In this document: in pieces, positions 21,040 through 31,404 of the stretch
Numbering within the stretch: the stretch's first letter is position 1
How the letters are laid out: each line of letters opens with the position of its first letter
NCBI GenBank assembly: GCA_037349105.1
Contig: JAYJMM010000021.1
Span: 744,001 to 808,000, forward strand
Direction: 5' to 3'
Length of the DNA stretch: 64,000 nucleotides
Source: Limnomonas spitsbergensis
Lineage: Eukaryota; Chlorophyta; Chlorophyceae; Chlamydomonadales
Program-made: the position numbers and the translations under genes
The notes under the pieces: model-generated
Database searches by the model: none
Told to the model about the DNA's origin: nothing
Seen by the model: only the letters and a program-made list of their open reading frames with translations

Positions 21040-23451
21040 CTACATGATCTGCTAACGTCAGGCTTCTGTCTCTATTCCTGCTGCGGCCTGGTGAGGGCCT
21101 GCGAGTCAGGTTTAGACAACAGGTACAGCAGATTGCAGGACAGGCCCCGCCTTCCTGCTTTCTTGCTAAACAATCCCAGGTATGGCGGAATTTTCCCTCG
21201 CCTCCAGCACCTCCCACCTATTGCTGGGCAGCTTCTTGTAGTCGCACGCCTTGCGTGGTTGTAGCCTCTTGCGTGGTGTCCGCTCAGCTTCGTAGTCATG
21301 CACAAAGGCTTAGTTGGACCACCAGGTTTTAAACTCGGATCCTTGATCCTTCGTGTTTACTTCTGTCAATGCTTGACGGATTGGATCCACCTCAACCACA
21401 ATCCTCAAGCATACAGGTAATTTATCTGCTGGGTGTATAAATGCACAGCCAAATCTTCAAGCCTCTCCTGGACTCAACACTGAGCAGCCACGCGCAATGA
21501 TTCACATGGTTTAACTTGGCAATCTCTCTCTGGAGATTTCCTCAGCAAGGTGCAGTTCAGGCACTATCCAAGGCTGACTGCTGACAAGCAAAATTTAGAT
21601 TCACTTCGTCCCTTTCTAAAGGACACGCGATGTGCGCTTCGGGACCGTGGCGGACTTCTTTCCTCACGGCAGTGATGGACTCCTACGGGCGGGCTCAGTG
21701 ACTATACACTGGCTGCGAGTGCTCAGCGATTTAAGCTGTGAAACTGACTGTTGTATGTCAAGCAATCTAGACTAGGGAGCACAGGCCTTCTGGCCGTCTG
21801 GGCGCGATCCAGCAGGGCTATGTAAAGGAGCACTTACGGTACCGCGCGACGCGCGGTGAGGAGACGATGACGTAGACTGCGTACTTCTCTTCTACAGGTG
21901 TGTCGTCCCTCGACTGAGGAATCTCTTATCTCCAGCTATAACAGCGGAGGCTGGTATAGACTTGACTTGAGTAAGGGTACTGACTTATGGGAACGCGGAA
22001 GGCCTCATTCACAGATGACGGCCGGTGCTTGCTACAAATAGAGGTCTGTCCTTTAGAAAGGGACGAAGTAACTAGCTTAGGCAATTGCCGGGATACAGGG
22101 ACCCGGCAGGCCCAATTAAGAGTACGGTAGAATCTGCTAATCCCCTTGCGTAAGCGGGTTTCTGGGTTCCAGTTCAAATCAGGAGACTGCGCAGAGAAGC
22201 TGCGGAGACTCCGTGGCCGCTAACAGCGGCCTAAACGGTCCTGTCACGTATACGGTAATATACTGTGACACGCTTCCATCCTTAAATTCTGTTTTTTTGA
22301 TTGAGGAATTGAGGATTTACTATGTTCCGGAGGCGGGGGGGGTGGTAGCCAGGGGTCGTTTGACACAAATTTTAGGATGGGGTGTTTGCCTTTCTTTTTT
22401 TCCCCACCCTCGAACCGGTGCTACATTTTTACGTCTTTTAGAACTGCGGGACCTACCCCCTGTTCAGGTGTTAAGTGTTAACTATGAATCCCTTAATCTA
22501 CAAAACAAAAGACTGTCCCGTCGTGGAGTGCCCGTGTTGGTTTAGAACGCAGGTCTGATGTCCCTGTCTCTCAACAAGTCGGGTCAGGATCTGTTCAAAA
22601 AATGAAATATTGGTCTGATATATGTCGATGCCGATAATTGATTCCAGCAAGAAGATTATTATACGGTAATTAAAACCGAATGAGTATCAGGAGGTCCTTA
22701 ATAGAACCCTTCGTGGTTTATCCTGAAAGTTAATCCGAGACCAAGAAGGAAAAAAACAACATCCGAACAAAATGTCGATAAAACGCTCATCATGCATGCC
22801 CTTCCTCATCCCCTCGAGGTCCATGCGCTCAAAGGACATCAAAAGACACATTAATTGGACACATGCATTAGGTGATCGGCAAGCCTGCATACTAAAATGC
22901 AAACCACCAGGATCAAAGAGAGACAGAAAGACCAAACATCCCCCTGTATGTGTCCATAACTCGATTTGCACACCCAGCCAGTCAGACATCCAGGCGTGAT
23001 CCATCCTTTTTGATGCAGCAGGGATATTAGATGTCCTGCCCACCGGCACAATGCAGGGCAACCACTGTAACAAGACAATTATTACAGGACGTACTTATTT
23101 TGAGCGTGCGCAGCATCGTATTTGCGGTTGGCTCCGCAACCCCTCCACATGGCAAAATAGGGGACAGGCAAGCCCTTAAGGTCAGGAAACATGTGTGTCG
23201 CGGGCACTTCAACTCTTATGTCTAGTTGATTTATATCTTGCCTTTCTTGGAAGCGGCTGAGTGCATGACACAGGGGGGAATCAAAAGGACAAAAACGGAT
23301 CACTCTCCTCGACGTAAGCAGCCCGCTCTCTGAAGGGGTGTCTCTGCGCATGCACGCCTCACGTGCCCCAGGCCCCCCCAGTCCAGCCTCGCCTCTCCTC
23401 CCCACTCGCTCCTCTCGCAGCGGCCGGAGGCAGTAACCAGCAAGCTGCTTG
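21040..23451. other. unassigned region upstream of the unknown ORF and downstream of the importin gene
   Basis: No protein family was recognised. It holds the 467-bp inverted-repeat element (21603-22069). The part next to 23452 should be the importin-alpha-like 3' untranslated region on the minus strand. A short tRNA-arm-like phrase (gttcaaatcagg near 22173) is too weak to call. Confidence 0.4.
21603..22069. mobile_element. 467-bp element bounded by perfect 22-bp inverted repeats
   Basis: acttcgtccctttctaaagg(ac) at 21603-21624 is the exact reverse complement of 22048-22069. Nothing between them codes for a recognisable protein. The termini are perfect, but I see no convincing target-site duplication outside them. 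It may be a non-autonomous DNA transposon, or paired regulatory arms of a larger retroelement. Confidence 0.5.
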
Positions 23452-26400
23452 CTACTCGTCCAGCGAAAGTGCGTTGATCAGGGTGTTCACCATGGACACC
23501 AGGCTCATCTCGCTCGTCCCTGAACTCAGTCCCTCGAGGCGCTTCTGCGTGTCCAGCGAGCGCATGATGACCACGACAGGGTTGTGGTGCGCGTCATCCT
23601 CTGTCGCTGTCGCGAGACCCAGCACCATGCCCTTCTTCACCGCGTCCTTGAGCCCGTCCATGACCACCTGCAACCAGGACGCATTTCGTATTCGAATTTG
23701 AATTTAGTTTGCGGGGATTCACGGCTGTCGCAACATCAGCAACGTGCAGGCACGGTACATCGGTTCTGCAGCCACAAAGACAGTTCTTTCTCTATTTGAC
23801 GTGGCTGGTCACATTGACAAATTACCATGGTAACAGTCGAAGGCGTGACTGTTTAAGGGTAGGGCGTTGACATGATTTTTGTTTGGCAGGTTCAGTAGGG
23901 CGTAATGAGCAGGGGATGAAATGGCATGAAGAGGAAAAGCACCGAGTGATGGAGTTTGCCTAGCTTCATGCGATCCTTCCAACCTAACTCATCCGCCTCT
24001 GTAGTACTTATGTGAGAGTAAGCAGGGCAGATGGCACTTAAAACCAAGTTAACACCTGCTACTGATATTCCGGTATTTAGTCTTGCGGGCCTGTCTCAAG
24101 TGCTCGCACCTTGAGGATCTTCTCTGATGTTGTTGGCATCAGCAGCTCCACAAGCTCGTGAATGACCCCTTGCTCGATGAGCGCCGCCGTGGCCTCGGTG
24201 CCAATGCTGGATGACCAAGGGTTCGCCAGCACATAGGCAGCTTCTCGCAACATGCCCTCGTCACCGTCGGCCTCTTTCATGACGGCGATGACGTCCCTGA
24301 AAGCGCCTGAGAGTGACGTCGGGAGGCAAAGGCAGGGTTAAAGGTTTTCCAGGTTTTGAGCCCCCCTCGGGTTTTAAATATAGGATGTTGGGGCTGAGGG
24401 TCGTGGAGGTGAGGTAGCTGTCTGGTAGCTGTCAGGTAGCTGCCTAGCGTGGACATCAGAGGCTGTCACAGGGGGCGCAATTTAAAGGTATACTTTCGTG
24501 TAGATGGGGTCACAGCCACTGCCAGGAAAACCAGCATTGCAAGGAAATAACTATTATATTTGTTGATGCATGACCAGTCCTCCATCTGCCACTCACCCGC
24601 TTCTGCCAGCTTCTGTACATGTTTACTGCTGCCGACTGCCAGATTCGATAGCGACCAAATGCACTCCTTGCGAACCTGATGGGAGCAGCGGCAGAGGGGG
24701 GGTCATGGGCTACAGGATCTACAGGATCACACACCATTTCCCCCCAAGTGGGGAGCATGGCATCAGTGCGGAAATGCGACCTCTGCAGAAGACCGTCTGC
24801 TCCCTGGTAGATTTCATTATCTCAGGATGCACGACATTCATACAGAAGTGAGGTTTCCAATGGCTGATTAGCTTGCCTTTCCTCAAACGAAGTTAAAGAA
24901 AAAGGGACCATACTTCAGCAAGAAGCAGCGAACCACACACACAAGCGCCACCCCTGAATTTAAATTTGAATTTCGGAAAACAGGCAGCTGCACACCATCG
25001 GCGCGCCCATCGTTCCTTCCTCACCGACAGAAAGGTGCTCTTCTTCATACAGCTCACAATAGCTGCAATGCCCTCTGCATCCGATACGGCCTGGGTGCAG
25101 GCGGCTGAGCCTGAGCAAATGTTTCCGACGGTCCGCAACGACGGCGCTGACATGGCCAAGGTCGGCTCACTGCAGACGGCACGGGTTGTTTGTTTAGGGG
25201 TAGTTCCGAGTTTACGACCCTATACCCTGACCTGGCCAGGGTGGGCTCACTGCAGAAGGCACAGGTTGCAGGTTGGGGGTGAAGGGTCAATACCATATAT
25301 ACCCTGACATGGCCAGGGTAGGCTCAATGGAGATGAGGATTATGGGCTAAGGGTTAAGATCCTGCAGATGAGGATTATGGGCTAAGGGTTAAGATCCTGC
25401 AACCTGACGTGGCCAGGGCTGGCTCAATGCAGATGTCACGGGTGTGGGCATCTATCATGAACCCAATGCTGACCCAGCAGTGGCAAGGAATATGTCTGCA
25501 CCTTTGGTAGCCATCTGGATGGCGACTGATTGGGTTAACCACTTTCAAGTTTTCTGTTAAGGTAACACTTAATGTCATGGACAGGATGTGGCTTCAGCCC
25601 CGAGCTGCGCTGTCCCCTTCACCCGCACGACCCTAGGGGGGTGTAATCTTCTTTTTTCCTCTCTCTGTCATGGGCCTCACTCGGAATGCATCACGCTGCT
25701 GGCTGAGCCCCTACCGCCAGGCTGCTGATTGATACCTGGCGCCTCTGACTCCTTAACTAGGCCATGTGTCGCAGGCCCTCTCACAGGCCTATTGAGGCCC
25801 CATCTCCCTGTTATTTGTATAAATAAATGACAATTTCCCTGTCCACACAAAGTTTGGGCTGCTTCCGGGGAATCTACCCAAGTCCTCCTCCACAGTCCGA
25901 GCTGCTTCCCGAAACCACTCATCTCCTCCCCCACGCTCCCACACTTCCTCTCACCTCATCCACACCGCCAGCTGCTTCATGATGATGGGGCTTGCCGCCA
26001 GCCTGTCCAAACCCTCCTCCGCGCTGGACATGTACGCGAGCGTCCAGCACATGTGTGTGAGCGCCTCTGCGTCCCGGATAGACCCGATGATCGATTCCAA
26101 CACCGGAAGGGCGCCCTGAGGGTGCATTCCAACAGGTGCGGGGGAAGCAGAGGCACACGGGGTTATAGCATTTTCCAACATAATGGGCAACAGGGCAACA
26201 GAAAGCAGGCTGTCACACCAGCAATCAGGCCTTAAGGGAGAAGGAACAGCGATACCCGTTCCCCGCTCCTCAGCCTCTACCATTCCTCTACCCCTCAAAA
26301 ACAGTGATATGGCCCTCAACCACAACGTCCTCTACTAGACCAAAGGGTTGTCATGGTACAGGTGAAATCCCCTTGGCCTTATTAGGGTGTTTTTGTTGCA

Positions 26401-29400
26401 AAGTTAACGCAATCACCTACAGCATTTGTGAAAGAACCAGGCAGGGCGAACCGAAAGGAGACCAACAACCAAAACCGAAAGGACACAAGCCGACCGACAG
26501 AAAAACAAAGCAACGAGAAGACGATAGAAGCACCAGCGACCAACCAGACACAGACAGGCCACAGAGCCAAATACATCCGTGGGGGGAACTAAGGGGATGT
26601 CGCCTCTCTCACAAGTCATCCCCAGGGCCCACAAACCAGGGGACCACACTACAGCTCCACCAGAATTCCATTTTCAGATCGAAATGGCCACCGTTGGCAG
26701 GCCACCGCATGGCCCCCGAAGGTGTGAGTGGGACAAAACCTGAAATCGCCTACGGCCGGAGGCCCAAGTAGCATGGCCGGCGGCCAGAGGCCTCCAGCAT
26801 GCCTCTGGTACACTCCACAAAGGCCGACATGTAGCAGAGACGCAGAGTGAATCGAAAATACACACAAAGCTCCACTCACATACAACAAGTCGTCCTGTGG
26901 GCGCGGCCGGCACATGTTGCTCAACAGCCACGAGGCCTGCCTTATGAGCGCTGCCTGCTGCAGCGGCCCCCCCTTCATCTCGTCGCCCGCGCCTGTTAGG
27001 GAGATGGTCAAGTGTCTCCCCAACATGCAATGCAGCACCGCGTCCAGCACGCCCTCGTCGATCACCGTCTGCTGCATGTCGCTGCTGTCTGCGGCGATGT
27101 TTCCCAGAGCCCAGATGACCTGTGTGGCAAGGGCGGGAGCAAGGGGGGGAGGTAAGGCCTCAGAAAACATCAGAGACCGAAAAACAGCACACTGGCTCAC
27201 GCAAAGATAACATGATATGCGTAGCAGTCCATCCACATGCGCCGCTGCCAAGTTCAGGGTTTAGGGTACAGGGTCTTAACCCTAAGCCCTAACCCTTGCT
27301 AGTCTGTTCCCTGATAGGTCTTCCATACGCAAAGGAAAATAACATAGATGCAGGGTGGAAGGGCCTGCCTCTCCCTCTTTGCCAGCATCAATCTCCCCCC
27401 CCCCCCCTTGTGGCTGCCTGATGTGTCCCTGAGATCTTCACCTGTCACAGCACCTCTGTGTAACTGCCCACGCCCTCTTCACCTACATCACCCCCCTCTC
27501 TCAATGCATCTGCCTGCCGGGCCCCATTCGCCCTCCCCTGCTTCAGCACCTACGCGCCCCTGGCATGTCCTCTTCATGCACCAATCCAGACCCCCCTTCC
27601 TTCAGAAAAACGATATGAGGATGTGTGCGTGCGGCATACATCTACCCCTCACCTGCACGCCCTTAGCGTGTCTTCTTCATGTTTCACTTCCCCCTCTTGA
27701 GAAATTAAGCAATACAAATGTCTGCGTGCGTCTGCCTGCTGCGTTCCTCTGCCCCTCACTTGCTGCAGCACCTGCGTGCCCCTGGCGTGTCCTTTCATGT
27801 ATCGCCCCCCCTCCCCCCTTAATAAATCGATCGAAGAACATGTCCGCCTGCTGCGTTTCTCTGCCTGCTCCTCACCTGCTGCAGCACCTCCGCATCCCTG
27901 CTTGTGGACAGCAACCGCACGAGGGCGGGCACTGCCCCCTGGTCCACCACATCCTGACAGTCCTCATGGTCCGCACTGCAGATGTTGGTCAAGGCCCAAG
28001 CAGCCTCATGCTGAGGGGACAGGGGGACAGCGGGGGTGGGGTCAGCAGGGAAGGGGTGAGTGTGGACAGTGGGGAAGGGATCAGCGTCACAGCGAGGACA
28101 GGGGAGATGGGGTCAGCATAAAGAGCGGGGATGGGGTCGGCATAAACAGCATGGACCGGGGGGATGGGGTCAGTGGGAACGGGTTCAGTGGGAGTGGGGT
28201 TGGACAAGGGCCTCACATTATGATGAAAGGCATGCTGATGATGTGTGCGGCAGGCCTGGTTGGGGCATCAACTCCTCCCTGGGGTTTGAGGCTCGATTGA
28301 GATGCTGTGCTGGTAGAGAGGGTTGGGATGCAGTTAAGAGCAGACATGGCTTATCCCCTGAGGCTCTACCCCCTTCTTCACCTCTTCTATGGCCGCGCCC
28401 AAAATATGTATGACTCTGATCGTCTCCGTGGCACGGCACTCAGTGTCGCCCTGCCCCCAACCCTCCTCCTGTACCCCCCCTCCCTCCCTCCTACCTGTAT
28501 TTGGCAGCTGCTGTCCCTGGCTAGCAGCTGGACCAGTCGCGGCACCACGCCCAGCATTCGTATCTCACCCACTGGCGGATTCGCCACTGCAAGGAGAGGA
28601 GCAGCAGGCCGCCGTCAGTGCCCACCGGGAGATCAGCAGATCGGCAAGGCCGGCCAGCAAGCCAATGAATATTTATGATGCTTCAGCTACAAGTCAGCTA
28701 CATCAGGGCCTACGGCCGTGGGAGCCTGGTTCAGCAAGCCCTGATGCTTTTGCCTCTGGCCTCAGACGGTCACAGTTGTGTGACCATTGGCCAAGCGCTG
28801 GCTGCCCTGCGGCTTGCTGAAGCTAGTCTGATTCATGCAGAAAATAAACAATGCATGGCGCTCCTGGTTTCTGACACCAGGCCTTAGCATGGATCGCCAA
28901 GAAGAGGGGACAGTAATGTGAGGGATTCGCAGCCTGAGCCTTCTATGCTGCTTGAAGCCATTCAACAGACAGTGCCCCTTTTGCTCCGCCGCATGATCCT
29001 GGCATGCCATTGCCGCATGAGGGCAGCAGCACCAAGGTGCTGCCTCAAAGCCTCGCCAGTGGCCTTTTCTTTTATGAAGGGTGGACATCATTTCAGCTTC
29101 CCTGATTATAGGTACCCCCTGGTACCCCTTGTGTGGAAACATATTCTGCTTGGGCCAGTGTCCGCGGTCCGGTTGAGGTTTTGCCCTGTTCGGGTCTTTG
29201 GAAGCTGCTAAGGTCACTAAAGGCAGACTGGTGGCCGAAAAAGCAGAGCCCTCCTCTCACCCGAAAAAACAAGAACCCTCTTCTCACCCCAAAAACAAAA
29301 CCATCCTCTCAACCGGAAAAAAAACCATCCTCTCACCCGAAAAAGCAGAACCCTCCTCTCACCCCAAAAGGAAACCCTCCTCTCACCCGAAAATGCAAAA

Positions 29401-30950
29401 CCCTCCTCTGACCCGAAAATGCAAAACCCTCCTCTCACCCGAAGAAGCAAAACCCTCCTCTCACCCCCAAAAGCAAAACCCTCCTCTGACCCCAAAAGCA
29501 AAATCCTCCTCTCACCTGAAAAAAACAAAGCCTTCCTCTCACCTGAGAGCCGCTCCCTGAAGTACATGGCTGCCTCCATGATCCCCTCGTCCTCATTGCT
29601 GTACAGCTTCTCCTTTAGGAGGGTCACTGCGTCCAGTGCCCGCTGGACCTGAGGGGGCAGGGGGAAGGCGGGGGCAGGGGGCAGGGGGAAGCCTTTGAAT
29701 CTCGCCAGAGGCCCAAGCGCCTTGCGCGGACGTGCGATTGGAGTGCGGTATGCAGGTTTGGAGCTAAGCGGATGATGATAACAACCGAGACGACTTCCCT
29801 CCCCATTTTATTACAGGGCAGGTTATAATTCATTCGTTTTACCTTGGCTGAGAGGCCACCTTTTGAGGGCCGTCCCTCGGCTCTGAGAATCCCCATTGGG
29901 ACCTAACCTGGACCTGCTTGCTTATGGCCAGCGGCCACCGCAACATGACAGGCCATGCATGGAGCTCCGGCCAGATGCCAATAGGTAGCTGAACTGTCGT
30001 TCATGAACCACACAAAAAGGAGCGCTTATTGCATCAGCGCCCCCCACCCTCCAGCAGCAGCATGTCTGGTCTCCAGCATGATTTCTTGAGAGACTGCCCT
30101 TGGACAGTCCCACCTGTAGTTCCTCAGGTTCAGCCGCCTCATCGTTGACCCGCTTGCCTCGGGCCATTTTGAAGGATGGGCCGGACGTCGCTACACCTTG
30201 CATGCCTGGCTCAGATACCAACACGTTCTCCGCCGGGAGGGCAAAGGTCTCTGCATGGGGCGGTGGCATGCGGGAGGGGGGGGGGGTAAGCCTGCTGGGA
30301 GGGCAAACGGCTCTGCATGGGAGCAGTGCATGCAGGGGAGAGGTTTGGCAAGCCTCAATTTTTGTTTGCCTCCGGAACTCAGCTACATATCAGCTACAAC
30401 CAGGCTTCTCGCCAGAGGCCCTAGGTGTTGCCAGCCATGCTGTTTGGGCCGTCCGCCGTAGGCGGGTCCAGGTCTGGCCTCTGACGGCTGCTGGGCAGCC
30501 TGCTGATCCTGGCCTCGAATCCAAAAATGGAAACCCTGGCAAGCTTGCACTGCTAGTCCCAGTGCCGTTCGCCCCTGGAGGAAACGTCTTGTTGCATGCA
30601 TAGGTTGGTGACCAGGCATGGACGGTCAGCTTGAAAGAGCGTGGCCCAGCTACACTCCCATGTTCAGCACCTTTCATGGCCTCCAGGGCTGAAGCTGCAT
30701 CCGTAATCGTCCCTGCATGGTCCCCAAGGTATGACTCCTGCAGCGGGAAGCAAAGGTTGAGCCCCAGAGGAAAGCGCAGCCGCGAGTAAACGAGGTTCTT
30801 TAGGCACGCTCTTACGCGTTTCCGGGCTTTGGCCTTAGCAGACGCCACGACAAAGGAGTTGACGATCTTCTTGCTGCCTAGCTTGGACTCTACTTTCATT
30901 AACTTGCGAGCCTGCTCATTCCTATCCTTTTTCTGCGCGGCCAGAGGCAT
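23452..30950 (-). CDS. importin-alpha-like ARM-repeat karyopherin, 12 exons
   Basis: Exons (minus): 30950-30816, 30737-30671, 30250-30114, 29648-29543, 28586-28495, 28010-27876, 27119-26880, 26115-25955, 25169-25025, 24675-24597, 24307-24110 and 23667-23452 (TAG), about 570 aa. ARM-repeat signatures come in the family's order: NPPVGEIRMLGVVPRLVQLL; HEAAWALTNICSADHEDCQ; VIWALGNIAADSSDMQQ; ALIRQASWLLSNMCR; CWTLAYMSSAEEGLDRLAAS; PSLRTVGNICSGSAACTQAV; VRKECIWSLSNLAVGS; LREAAYVLANPWSSSIGTE. Known: importin alpha binds nuclear localisation signals through Trp/Asn ladders (WxxxN, seen several times) and pairs with importin beta through an N-terminal IBB domain. Odd: the N-terminus is basic but does not read as a standard IBB. 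Exons 10 and 11 disagree in phase by one base next to a run of four A (24300-24303), which is either an assembly error or a frameshift. Exons 1-3 are less certain than the rest. Confidence 0.85.
25146..25440. repeat. four tandem copies of the exon 9 acceptor junction of the importin gene
   Basis: The + strand phrase ctgac(a/c/g)tggccagggt(g/a)ggctca(c/a)tgcag occurs at about 25148, 25229, 25303 and 25403, roughly 75-100 bp apart. The first copy is the real 3' splice site plus the first codons of exon 9 (minus: ctgcag then tgagccgacc). The others lie in the upstream intron. Confidence 0.75.
26685..26790 (-). repeat. short interspersed repeat fragment (family A, inverted)
   Basis: Reverse complement carries cttgggcctccggccgtagg and ggcctgccaacggtggcc, matching the middle and end of family A. 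It lies in importin intron 7 and is truncated. Confidence 0.5.
27433..27890. repeat. tandem copies of the exon 6 donor junction of the importin gene
   Basis: The + strand phrase ctcacctgctgcagcacc at 27872-27889 is the end of exon 6 plus its 5' splice site (minus: ggtgctgcagcag then gtgag). Diverged copies start at about 27755, 27648, 27533 and 27437, each followed by tgcgtgcccctggcgtgtcc-like sequence. The spacing is about 107-117 bp. Confidence 0.7.
28011..28210. repeat. G-rich tandem repeat abutting the exon 6 acceptor of the importin gene
   Basis: Degenerate ~20-35-bp units of the type ggacagtggggatggggtcagc run from the exon 6 3' splice site (28011) into the intron. On the sense (minus) strand this is a repeated pyrimidine-rich tract ending in cag. 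Confidence 0.55.
28677..28855 (+). repeat. short interspersed repeat copy (family A)
   Basis: Starts atgcttcagctacaagtcag, then tacggccgtggga, ttcagcaagccctgatgctt, accattggccaagcg, ggctgccctgcgg and ends in an A-rich aaaataaacaatg. It lies in importin intron 4. Confidence 0.75.
29228..29560. repeat. about twelve tandem copies of a donor-like unit beside importin exon 4
   Basis: Units of about 25-30 bp, consensus (+ strand) aaaaccctcctctcacccga. The last unit (cctctcacctgagagc) is the real 5' splice site of exon 4. On the sense strand nearly every unit carries a potential gtgagagg donor. Confidence 0.8.
30370..30545 (+). repeat. short interspersed repeat copy (family A, diverged)
   Basis: Starts aactcagctacatatcagct, then ggcttctcgccagaggccct, gctgtttgggccgtccgccg and gcagcctgctga. 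It lies in importin intron 2. Confidence 0.55.
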
Positions 30951-31404
30951 CTCGAGGGGTTAGGCAGAAACAGAGAGGTCGAAGTGGTGACGTTCCTCAC
31001 TTACCGAGCCGCTACCTTTCTTCTCTAAGGTTCGGTCGCCTCCGACACTGCTGACCCCGCAGCCCATAGTCGAGGCTGCAGTGCACTAAACTCAATGGCA
31101 CGATTGCTGTCAATAGCAAAACGGAATCCAAGTATCGCAAGTGTCATACATTTCGAGCAGCCATCGTAAGGCAAAGAGTTACAGGAAGGTATGCGGAGGT
31201 GACACGCAGTCCTTGCGATCTGTGTATTGGTCTAAGGGGGTACTGCTTGTTGTCATAGTTGGAGCCTTTGCTTGGAGCCAACCCGACAAGCCGTACAGCA
31301 TTGAGCCGTGCACAACTGAGCTGCAGACAGCATAACAGAGCAGGCTCTTGACAGTAACACTTGCATTACTTAATTAATTTAAGATATGATCCGTCCTCAC
31401 CACC
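30951..31404. promoter_or_regulatory. divergent promoter region between the importin-alpha-like and channel-like genes
   Basis: Only 454 bp separate the start codons of two genes reading outward, so both promoters and 5' leaders must lie here or overlap. No TATA box or shared palindrome is obvious. The channel start at 31405 has a good context (caccatg). Confidence 0.6.
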
